Part shown: positions 1 through 5,293 of the stretch, in pieces
Layout: each line of letters starts with the position of its first letter
Numbering within the stretch: the stretch's first letter is position 1
From: Candidatus Woesearchaeota archaeon
GTDB taxonomy: Archaea > Nanobdellota > Nanobdellia > Woesearchaeales > UBA10200
DNA: 8,347 nt
Direction: 5' to 3'
Assembly: GCA_016180275.1 (NCBI GenBank)
Contig: JACPBN010000016.1
Span: 1-8,347, forward strand
Position numbers and translations under genes: made by a program
Notes under the pieces: generated by a model
Told to the model about the DNA's origin: nothing
Databases searched by the model: none
Seen by the model: the letters and a program-made list of their open reading frames with translations, nothing else

Positions 1-141
1 AGTGCCAGAAACTGAGATATCTATAAAAGATCTGCTTACATCTCCAACTGCAGCCATTGCTGCAGAGCTGTAGACAGTCAGATTTATGATTAACACTATC
101 AAGAACAAAGCTATGCTCCTCAGATACGCTGCTCTTTTCAT
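1..141 (-). CDS. N-terminal part of a secreted protein, cut by the left window edge
   Basis: Reading leftward from the ATG at 141-139, 47 codons stay open to the window edge. The N-terminus is a clear Sec-type signal peptide: basic start MKRAAYLR, hydrophobic core of about 15 residues (SIALFLIVLIINLTV), then small residues SSAAMA, with likely cleavage near residue 30. The next residues, VGDVSRSFIDISVSGT, resemble the start of beta-sandwich (Ig-like) domains of archaeal surface proteins, but too little is present to name a family. AGGTG at 146-150 pairs with the archaeal anti-Shine-Dalgarno and sits 4 nt before the ATG, which decides this start. The 111-bp gap from the upstream gene contains an A/T-rich TATA-like stretch near 179-190, so it may have its own promoter. 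Confidence 0.72.
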   Translation of the reverse strand, partial: MKRAAYLRSIALFLIVLIINLTVYSSAAMAAVGDVSRSFIDISVSGT

Positions 142-145
142 TAAA

Positions 146-150
146 CACCT
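146..150 (-). promoter_or_regulatory. ribosome-binding site of the left-edge secreted protein
   Basis: The minus strand reads AGGTG four bases before the ATG at 141. This matches the archaeal 16S 3' end (anti-SD UCACCUCC) and supports translation of the truncated left-edge gene from this start. Confidence 0.55.
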
Positions 151-252
151 ATTTTATTAATATTAATTGTTTTGATTGTTTTTATATTTTGTTATTATAA
201 TAATTGTGTTATACTGTATTGGCTGCGGATACCGCCGCTTTTTGTTTTATTA

Positions 253-2421
253 TCATCTAGGCATCAAAAGCGCCTTATTTGCCTGTGACATTTCTGCAAT
301 TTGGCCCATCCAGCCCAGGTCTTCTATGCCGCGCGCTTCAGGCAGTTCAAGTACAGTAAATTTCAGCTTATCTTTGCGCACAACATTTTCATCGATTACA
401 AGCCTTGTTTCTATGCCGCCCCATACATGCGGACTTTTTAATGTTGTGCCCGGGATATGTATAGTCTTTTTTGAGAACATTCCGCTTTTAACTTTCTTAG
501 TAGTTTCAGGAATAATTCTTTTTTTATTCACCAGCAACTGCCCGGTAATATCATATTCTCCGGGCGCAAGCCTCATTACCGGCTTCTCACTTAAATTTGC
601 ATCATAATGCACAACTGTGCCAAATTCCTCTTCCAAAGGATTTTTTGAGATTCTTGTTAATGTCAAAGCAACTTCATTTTCTTTAGAGAGAGGAGTTGCC
701 TGTCCTGCAGGCTGTAAGTTAGAATCTAATTTTATTTTCTTAAATTCAATTTCAATTTCTTTTATAGGCACAAACTCTATGCCTAAGGTTTCAGATTTAT
801 CTTTTTCAATGTCCATTATCTTTGACTGGGTGATATATCCAAATTTCTCCGCAGTAATTAATGCGCCTAAGCCTAAAGGCAATTTTCCTTTAAACACGCC
901 TTTGTCATTTGTTGCAGCAAGCGTGCAGGTTTCGCCTGCAAGATCCAGATCTAAGTTAACGCCGTCTACAGGCTTGCTGGATTCAATTGAATCAACAACC
1001 TTAATTGTAATATTGCCAGACAGCCTTTGATTAGGATTGCATAACAAAGTTTCCTGCGGATTATCACTGGGAATCTCAATTATCTGCTGCCCGCATACAA
1101 ACTCCTCATTTGTCCTTACATTATCTTCCATTGCAAACCTAAATACATAGCCATTGTTAAAATCCAGCGTAGGAGGATGAACTATCTGGACAACAACCGG
1201 ATAACTGATATCATACTGTGCATTATAACGGTAAACTGTTAATGGCGCAGGCATCGGTACTATGCTTTTAATTGCCAGTGCCCGGCATAACTCGCCTTTG
1301 CAGTTAACATTAAAATAAATCGGCCAGTTAAGATAATCAAAGTAAATGCCAAATTCCTTATAATCACTGACACCCGGCAGCTCCGGAATGACCATATTAT
1401 TATGCAATCTTTGAATAGATGCCGCATATCTTTGCGTAGTATTGACTCTTGCAAGCTCAAAGTTTTTTGAGCCCTGGACCTGCCATAGTTTTGTATATGT
1501 TGAAAGTACAGTTTCAAAAGTCTCTTTCATCTGTGTTTTCGTCCAGAATTTAGGTGTTCCGCCATATTCTGATTCTGCCAACGGCATTAGCTTGTTCTCT
1601 TCCATTCCGACATATGCGCCAATCAATGATTTTGTGATCCTGGACATAAAATTATATGTTATCTGCGCTTCTACCAGTGATTGGGCAATTTCATACATCT
1701 TTTTCAGATTTAATGGAACCTTAACATAGAATTCATTAAGCTCAGTTACTGAGCCTTGATAATTGATTTTTAACGGCAATTGGACTAAAAATCTGACATC
1801 TTGCTCTGCGACTGTGACCTGCGCGGTTATATTTCCGGTTTTTTCTACATCATAGCCGCGTTCTTTTAGCTGGGAAAAATCTTCCATGCAGGCAGAAATG
1901 CCATTTACAACAAAATACTCCAGCTGCGCGTCTATTGCTGCTTCATCTTTTGAATAGGATGGGCTTTTAACAGGCTTATTTTTCGATAGCTTTGGCTTGT
2001 TTGATGCATACTCACAGACATTTATGAACTTATTTTTGCTCTTTAGATAATACCAATAAGGTATTTTTACATTGCTTCCTTCAAACAATTCAACATAATC
2101 AGAGTCTGTTGGCGCAAAAAGCTGTTGCTTAAAAATAACATTATTCTGCTGCATATAATCTGAGTCTAGGCCGATATATCCGCCATGCTCGCCCAACGCC
2201 GCCAATCCTTCAACTGCTGCCTGCCTGATGCATGCTTCAACAAACTGGCTTACAACTTTTACCTGGCCAGGAACCTCTTTTATGACAGGCTCTTTTTCTG
2301 TTGAAATCTGCTGCTCAGTAATCTGTCCGCGAATGTATAAAATAGTTGCAGTTGAAAATAAGATGATTACGCCTATTATGATAAATACAGTTACCTGCCC
2401 TCTTTTTTTAAGATTGTACAT
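253..2421 (-). CDS. Large surface protein with pilin-like N-terminal membrane anchor and C-terminal carboxypeptidase-regulatory-like domain
   Basis: A 722-aa protein from the ATG at 2421; the longest frame adds MAAR from an ATG at 2433. The shorter start is preferred because the TATA-like box at 2448-2454 lies about 30 bp upstream of it and only about 18 from the other. The N-terminus MYNLKKRGQVTVFIIIG has a basic stretch, then G-Q, then one transmembrane helix (about residues 10-30). This recalls class III (prepilin-type) signals but lacks the usual downstream glutamate. The rest should be outside the cell. It includes a conserved-looking block with EACI and HGGYIGL (residues about 62-85), a second (ISACMEDF, about 175-182) and eight cysteines (64, 136, 178, 374, 379, 443, 461, 499), an even number compatible with disulfides. 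Residues about 470-555 (SGNITIKVVD, DGVNLDLD, TNDKGVFKGKLPLG) read like a carboxypeptidase-regulatory-like beta domain. I recognise the overall style from uncharacterised DPANN proteins; the function is unknown. Confidence 0.85.
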   Translation of the reverse strand: MYNLKKRGQVTVFIIIGVIILFSTATILYIRGQITEQQISTEKEPVIKEVPGQVKVVSQFVEACIRQAAVEGLAALGEHGGYIGLDSDYMQQNNVIFKQQLFAPTDSDYVELFEGSNVKIPYWYYLKSKNKFINVCEYASNKPKLSKNKPVKSPSYSKDEAAIDAQLEYFVVNGISACMEDFSQLKERGYDVEKTGNITAQVTVAEQDVRFLVQLPLKINYQGSVTELNEFYVKVPLNLKKMYEIAQSLVEAQITYNFMSRITKSLIGAYVGMEENKLMPLAESEYGGTPKFWTKTQMKETFETVLSTYTKLWQVQGSKNFELARVNTTQRYAASIQRLHNNMVIPELPGVSDYKEFGIYFDYLNWPIYFNVNCKGELCRALAIKSIVPMPAPLTVYRYNAQYDISYPVVVQIVHPPTLDFNNGYVFRFAMEDNVRTNEEFVCGQQIIEIPSDNPQETLLCNPNQRLSGNITIKVVDSIESSKPVDGVNLDLDLAGETCTLAATNDKGVFKGKLPLGLGALITAEKFGYITQSKIMDIEKDKSETLGIEFVPIKEIEIEFKKIKLDSNLQPAGQATPLSKENEVALTLTRISKNPLEEEFGTVVHYDANLSEKPVMRLAPGEYDITGQLLVNKKRIIPETTKKVKSGMFSKKTIHIPGTTLKSPHVWGGIETRLVIDENVVRKDKLKFTVLELPEARGIEDLGWMGQIAEMSQANKALLMPR

Positions 2422-2447
2422 CCTTGCCGCCATATAATTATTGATAG

Positions 2448-2454
2448 TATTTAA
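2448..2454 (-). promoter_or_regulatory. TATA-like box of the large surface protein gene
   Basis: The minus strand reads TTAAATA, centred about 30 bp upstream of the ATG at 2421. This fits a transcript with a very short or absent leader. A second A/T-rich candidate (GTATATTTT) lies about 20 bp further upstream, so assignment is tentative. Confidence 0.35.
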
Positions 2455-2515
2455 GCATTACTCTGAAAATATACTGCAAATAAAGCATAATAAACTAAAG
2501 TGCATCATTCAATAG

Positions 2516-3538
2516 TTACTCCAGTGCCTTCAAGCACGTTATTTTGTAAAAGCTAAACTCCGCATCATTGCAAAATTCTTTGCCAAAATCTGCATTAATC
2601 TGATCTTTGTATGCAACTGCCAGCACCACATTACAGACATCTTTTTCCTGGGCAGATTTGCTGTTGCATAAAAATACAGCCTGCTCCAGGCTTTTGTGAT
2701 TAATCTCCGGAACGATTGCTTTTGAGAGGGTAATCGTCTCAAGATAGACTGTGGTTATAGATGACGAAACCAGTATCGCCAATAAAACAACTAAGATTGA
2801 AAATGAGAACACAAATACCTTGTCTTCTGCCCTTAAGACTGATGTAACAGCTTTCTTACCTGTTAGTCTTGCAGCTATTTTTCCCCGCAGCTTTGATTTT
2901 AGGTTTGATGTTAGCTTTGCATTTGCATCAGCAGATAGCGCATTAGCAGATAGCGCATCAGAGGATATTCTCCCTGTAAATACGTCTTTTTTCTTATACA
3001 GGAACCAAAGTATGATAAAATTAATCACCATAATATAAAACGCGCCGGTATTGACATATCTAGACAGCAGATTAGAACTATTTGACAAGATAACAGAACC
3101 AAGTGAATTTAAAATCTCAAAACTAAACCACATTATAGCCAGCTGCCATGCCCAGTATTTTCTTGCAATAATGCCGTAGAAAATGAATAATATTGCTATA
3201 AATAAGCTGATGTTAAGAATTCTGGCAAGAGAATCTCCAAGCAGCGCGCCAAACAAAAGAGATGCCGGATAAATTGCAAACAAAACATACATAGCAGCAA
3301 TAACAAGCATATAACTTGTTAGGATTTTAAGGCTGATTGGCTGACTTTTATACAGTTTTAATAGCTGAAGAACTTCATAAGTTTTAGTGGGGTTTTTATT
3401 GAACTTATTATTATTTTTATTGAACTTATTATTATTTTTATTGATTTTTTTATTAGATTTGATTTTTCCAGCAGATACTTTCTTCTTAGAACTAGTTAGG
3501 CTATTAATTAGTCTAGAATACACCCTCTTTTTGCTCAT
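2516..3538 (-). CDS. Five-helix membrane protein with Asn/Lys-rich repeat N-terminus and four-cysteine C-terminal domain
   Basis: A 340-aa protein from the ATG at 3538 (MSKKRVYSRL). An in-frame ATG at 3547 would add three residues. The ATG at 3538 is chosen because TTTATAAA at 3562-3569 is centred about 27 bp upstream, the spacing of a leaderless archaeal mRNA. Residues 1-50 are highly basic and contain two exact copies of NNNKFNK (about 35-48). Hydrophobic helices lie at about 75-97, 104-124, 128-151, 161-181 and 241-261. Between helices four and five is a basic cytoplasmic-looking linker with a small SADALSANALSAD-like repetition. The tail after the last helix has cysteines at 291, 302, 323 and 335 in helical-looking sequence, possibly two disulfides if it faces outward. 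I do not recognise the family. It is separated from the next gene (2421) by about 95 bp and likely transcribed on its own. Confidence 0.75.
   Translation of the reverse strand: MSKKRVYSRLINSLTSSKKKVSAGKIKSNKKINKNNNKFNKNNNKFNKNPTKTYEVLQLLKLYKSQPISLKILTSYMLVIAAMYVLFAIYPASLLFGALLGDSLARILNISLFIAILFIFYGIIARKYWAWQLAIMWFSFEILNSLGSVILSNSSNLLSRYVNTGAFYIMVINFIILWFLYKKKDVFTGRISSDALSANALSADANAKLTSNLKSKLRGKIAARLTGKKAVTSVLRAEDKVFVFSFSILVVLLAILVSSSITTVYLETITLSKAIVPEINHKSLEQAVFLCNSKSAQEKDVCNVVLAVAYKDQINADFGKEFCNDAEFSFYKITCLKALE
2929..2958. repeat. Two-copy 15-bp tandem repeat inside the membrane protein gene
   Basis: GCAGATAGCGCAT occurs at 2931-2943 and again at 2946-2958, a 15-bp period that keeps frame. 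It produces the repeated Ala/Ser/Asp pattern in the linker between helices four and five of the membrane protein. Confidence 0.6.
3393..3444. repeat. 21-bp in-frame tandem repeat, two full copies plus a partial third
   Basis: Exact 21-bp units at 3393-3413 and 3414-3434 (plus strand TTTTTATTGAACTTATTATTA, 21 bp in total) are followed by ten matching bases to 3444. On the coding minus strand each unit encodes NNNKFNK. Identical units suggest recent replication slippage. The repeat lies in the disordered basic N-terminus of the membrane protein. Confidence 0.85.
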
Positions 3539-3561
3539 AACAAGCATATAAAATAAGATAG

Positions 3562-3569
3562 TTTATAAA
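3562..3569 (-). promoter_or_regulatory. TATA box of the five-helix membrane protein gene
   Basis: TTTATAAA (self-complementary) is centred about 27 bp upstream of the ATG at 3538, with purine-rich AAAGAAACA just upstream on the minus strand as a possible BRE. The spacing predicts transcription starting at or within a few bases of the ATG. Confidence 0.6.
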
Positions 3570-3646
3570 TGTTTCTTTGGAAGGGCACTGCCGCAAAAGT
3601 GAGTGATTTTTGTTTCAAATGTATCTGTGAACTGGGCTTGTGCCAT
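3563..3646 (-). CDS. Possible 27-aa small ORF downstream of plsC
   Basis: The ATG at 3646-3644 opens a 27-codon frame beginning MAQAQFTDTFE and containing THFCGSALPKK near its end. It starts 16 bp after the plsC stop and is preceded by GGAG at a plausible ribosome-binding distance (about 8 nt). The ORF ends inside the TATA box of the next gene, so the two features compete for the same bases. It may be a real leader-sized protein, a truncated gene, or chance. Only the Shine-Dalgarno and operon-like spacing support it. Confidence 0.28.
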   Translation of the reverse strand: MAQAQFTDTFETKITHFCGSALPKKHL

Positions 3647-3662
3647 TATTACATCTCCAAAA

Positions 3663-4448
3663 TTATACATCTTCCCAAGCCTCATCTTCTTTATTGTCTC
3701 GCAGCTCTCTCATTTTTGGCTGTTGTATCTTATGTAAGAACTCATCAAACTCTGTCTTCTCATCAACATACTTCAATTTCCCTTGCCTCGCAATCTGCTT
3801 CATTATATAATCAGTTATCTCTCTCCATATTCTGGCAATTTGTTTTCCGGCTTTTGTATTCTTTTTTTCTGTTATTTCTGCAATCTTATAATATTTGTTA
3901 AAAAACAGCGGCTTTCCGATTACAACATCAATCTTGCCTGCTTTTCCAATAGGAAGTTTTGGCAGCAGTCTTCCTTTTTTCCATACTCTAAATGCGCCTA
4001 CTAATGTGACCGGCACAACAGGAATTTTTGCCCATAACGCAAAGCGCGCTGCTCCAGTCCTTCCTTTATGCACAAATCCGTCTCTTGTTCTGCTGCCTTC
4101 AGGAAATATTCCAATAATTTCTCCTCGGGAAAGTTCTTTTAATGCGATTTCAAGTCCCTTCTGAGTTAATTTATCTGCTGAAGTTGTCCTGTCAATTGGA
4201 ATTGTGCCGGCAGCAGTATGGAAGCTTTTTCCGATTAATGAATTGAAATGCTGTTTCTTGCCGAGAAATCTGAGTTTTTGTTTTTTGTATGCCCATAACA
4301 CATAAGCAACTATCGCAGGATCAATTGAGCTAGAATGGTTTATAGCAATTACGTATGGGCCTTTTTTAGGCAGATTTTGAAGCCCATGGACTTTTCTAAT
4401 GTATTGCCTGATAATTCCAGGAAGTATGTTCCAGATGATGAAGCGCAT
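3663..4448 (-). CDS. plsC: PlsC-family 1-acyl-sn-glycerol-3-phosphate acyltransferase
   Basis: This membrane-associated acyltransferase family transfers an acyl group to lysophosphatidate to make phosphatidate. All diagnostic blocks are visible in the 261-aa product (start ATG 4448). The HX4D catalytic motif is NHSSSID (His38, Asp43), block II is GTIPIDR (about 81-87), the substrate-binding block is FPEGSRTR (about 115-122), and block IV is VPVTLVG (about 145-151). The first 15 residues (MRFIIWNILPGII) form a hydrophobic membrane-entry segment. The frame can be extended to a GTG at 4469. The ATG at 4448 is preferred because it overlaps the stop of the upstream 51-aa ORF as TAATG, a translational-coupling arrangement. 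The tail (about 190-261) is charged and longer than the core fold needs. The family call is secure. The physiological substrate in an archaeon with isoprenoid ether lipids is uncertain. Confidence 0.9.
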   Translation of the reverse strand: MRFIIWNILPGIIRQYIRKVHGLQNLPKKGPYVIAINHSSSIDPAIVAYVLWAYKKQKLRFLGKKQHFNSLIGKSFHTAAGTIPIDRTTSADKLTQKGLEIALKELSRGEIIGIFPEGSRTRDGFVHKGRTGAARFALWAKIPVVPVTLVGAFRVWKKGRLLPKLPIGKAGKIDVVIGKPLFFNKYYKIAEITEKKNTKAGKQIARIWREITDYIMKQIARQGKLKYVDEKTEFDEFLHKIQQPKMRELRDNKEDEAWEDV

Positions 4449-4603
4449 TAATCTATTATTATTTTCCACTTATTCCACTCTCTTTTTAACTTATTACAGT
4501 CTCTTTTTAAATTTTTTAAAATTTCATCTGCTTTATCCTCACTTATTTTCCATGTGCTGCCCAGATTACTTAATTTTTTGTTCTTGGTTTTTTCAATATT
4601 CAT
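4448..4603 (-). CDS. 51-aa basic helical small protein, translationally coupled to plsC
   Basis: The ATG at 4603-4601 opens a 51-codon frame ending at TAA 4450-4448, whose last A is also the A of the plsC ATG (TAATG). The product is lysine-rich, with a flexible start (MNIEKTKNKKLSNLGSTW), then KISEDKADEILKNLKRD and a tryptophan-rich basic end (REWNKWKIIID). This pattern of short strand, amphipathic helix and aromatic basic tail is reminiscent of small archaeal antitoxin or regulatory proteins, but no toxin gene is adjacent, so I do not name a function. TATA-like TTATAT lies about 21 bp upstream and GATTTAAGC about 38 bp upstream; no Shine-Dalgarno is seen. It is short and easily missed, but the overlap with plsC argues that it is translated. 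Confidence 0.55.
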   Translation of the reverse strand: MNIEKTKNKKLSNLGSTWKISEDKADEILKNLKRDCNKLKREWNKWKIIID

Positions 4604-4620
4604 TTTAAATCAATCAGAAT

Positions 4621-4628
4621 GATATAAG
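4621..4628 (-). promoter_or_regulatory. Candidate TATA box for the 51-aa ORF / plsC operon
   Basis: The minus strand reads CTTATATC, centred about 21-22 bp upstream of the ATG at 4603. A second candidate, GATTTAAGC (4637-4645), would give a leader of about a dozen bases. One of the two probably serves the small ORF and plsC together. Confidence 0.35.
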
Positions 4629-4676
4629 AAGGCTTATGCTTAAATCTTTCTATTTTAGAGAATAGGCAATAATTTT

Positions 4677-4690
4677 AAATAAAAAATAAA
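4677..4690 (-). terminator. T-rich archaeal terminator after the RAM-domain gene
   Basis: Directly after the stop codon at 4694 the minus strand reads TTTATTTTTTATTT. U-rich runs without a hairpin are the common archaeal termination signal. It separates the RAM-domain gene from the small ORF/plsC operon. Confidence 0.55.
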
Positions 4691-4693
4691 GCT

Positions 4694-4921
4694 TCACTTA
4701 GCCACAATCAGTGTGCTGGTCAGCTTAATATCCGGCCTGTTTCTGATTTTGTCCATCATAAATGTGCCCAGCTCGTCTGTATTTTCTACTTCTAATTGCG
4801 CAATCAAATCCCATTCGCCAAATAACACATAAGCTTGTTTGACCTGATCAAGTTCTTTTAACTCATCTAATACTTGCTTTTCATCACATTCCTTTAAAGC
4901 CAATAAGATAAATGCTTGCAT
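4694..4921 (-). CDS. Stand-alone Lrp/AsnC ligand-binding (RAM) domain protein
   Basis: The 75-aa product (from the ATG at 4921) is a complete RAM domain of the Lrp/AsnC family without the DNA-binding helix-turn-helix half. Visible family features are the opening strand MQAFILLAL, helix EKQVLDELKEL, strand VKQAYVLFGEWDLIAQLEV with the characteristic G-x-[YWF]-D turn (GEWD), a second helix (DELGTFMMDKI), and closing strand LTSTLIVAK. Such domains bind small ligands, often amino acids, and assemble into dimers and higher rings; stand-alone versions are known in archaea and bacteria. The frame extends to a GTG at 4930, but GGTGA at 4927-4931 is an excellent Shine-Dalgarno for the ATG at 4921 and overlaps that GTG, so the ATG is chosen. 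A poly-T terminator follows. Its partner regulator or enzyme is not in the window. Confidence 0.85.
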   Translation of the reverse strand: MQAFILLALKECDEKQVLDELKELDQVKQAYVLFGEWDLIAQLEVENTDELGTFMMDKIRNRPDIKLTSTLIVAK

Positions 4922-4926
4922 ACTTC

Positions 4927-4931
4927 TCACC
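4927..4931 (-). promoter_or_regulatory. Shine-Dalgarno GGTGA of the RAM-domain gene
   Basis: GGTGA on the minus strand, five bases before the ATG at 4921, is a perfect match to the archaeal anti-SD core. It decides the ATG over the upstream GTG at 4930. Confidence 0.65.
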
Positions 4932-4988
4932 TTAGTTTGTTAATCATTGTTGTTTATGGCAATGTTAATATCAAGTTAATCGGCATTT

Positions 4989-4997
4989 TATTTAAAT
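4989..4997 (-). promoter_or_regulatory. TATA box (near-palindromic) upstream of the RAM-domain gene
   Basis: TATTTAAAT reads as a TATA box in both directions. Leftward it would start the RAM-domain transcript near 4967, giving a leader of about 45 nt carrying the GGTGA site. Rightward it could start a transcript near 5018 covering the hairpin-containing gap 5018-5280. Only the leftward use has a recognised gene. Confidence 0.45.
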
Positions 4998-5101
4998 GTT
5001 GCGGATTATTGTAGGTGAAGCGATGAGAATTCTTTATTAAGCTGCTCGCCAGCTAGCTTAGTCCGTCTTTGTGACGAATTAGTTTGCTTACTCTCTTGCA
5101 G

Positions 5102-5203
5102 CTGTCCTATTTTGCAAAATCGCTCGTTGGTAACAATATCCTTATGAAATTCATAAAAGCTAGTACACCCGCCAGAGCGATTTTCAAAAACCCTACTTGG
5201 CAG
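5102..5203. other. Long imperfect hairpin in a 360-bp gene-free gap (possible structured RNA or relic element)
   Basis: The gap 4931-5293 has no convincing gene. Within it AAAATCGCTC (5116-5125) is an exact inverted repeat of GAGCGATTTT (5175-5184). The stem extends outward through G5114-C5185 and TTTT/AAAA (5110-5113 with 5186-5189), with one bulged base (C5115), giving about 15 bp. Further pairs may form with CTG/CAG and CC/GG out to 5102/5203. The 49-nt apical part contains a 15-base dyad, TTATGAA-A-TTCATAA (5142-5156). A plus-strand 40-codon frame (5144-5266) and a start-less minus-strand open stretch also cross it, but neither looks like a known protein. No SRP, RNase P or box C/D signature was found. 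Confidence 0.4.
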
Positions 5204-5212
5204 GATTGTTGG

Positions 5213-5273
5213 ATTTGTGCTCGCAAAACAATGGCTGGTGCTTTGGCTTTTGTGCTCTTAACTTAATACACAC
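5213..5273 (+). repeat. Left copy of an imperfect inverted repeat flanking the transglutaminase gene
   Basis: ATTTGTGCTCGCAAAA (5213-5228) followed by GCTTTGGCTTTT and TTAATACACAC (ending 5273) matches, with gaps and substitutions, the minus strand of 7551-7485: ATTGTGTTTGCAAAA, then GCTCTGGCTTTT and CTAATACATAC. Both copies contain a TAA stop at the same relative place and could encode a similar hydrophobic tail (here MAGALAFVLLT, there SATALAFLKLA). The alignment was made by eye. Confidence 0.35.
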
Positions 5274-5293
5274 CTCTGTTGTTAAGAATTTAT

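Noticed and set aside
225..245. GCGG-ATA-CCGC hairpin followed by TTTTTG on the plus strand near the end of the large surface protein gene
   Set aside because: The T-run lies on the strand opposite the genes there, so it cannot terminate them, and no plus-strand transcript is known in this region.
176..2437. Several plus-strand open frames (for example 176-607, 617-1030, 1442-1729) antisense to the large surface protein gene
   Set aside because: They lie opposite a long convincing gene, have no ribosome-binding sites or recognisable domains, and read as antisense composition shadows.
5020..5030. GCGATGA resembling a box C of a C/D guide RNA
   Set aside because: Only a near match, and no CTGA box D or internal D'/C' pair follows within a sensible distance.
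5006..5257. Minus-strand stretch of 83 open codons in the gap before the RAM-domain gene
   Set aside because: It contains no usable start codon, has no family resemblance, and overlaps the hairpin. It may be chance or an old pseudogene, but nothing positive supports it.
5144..5266. Plus-strand 40-codon frame beginning MKFIKASTPARA
   Set aside because: No ribosome-binding site, no recognisable fold, and it crosses the long hairpin. Its hydrophobic end is better explained as part of the inverted repeat relic.
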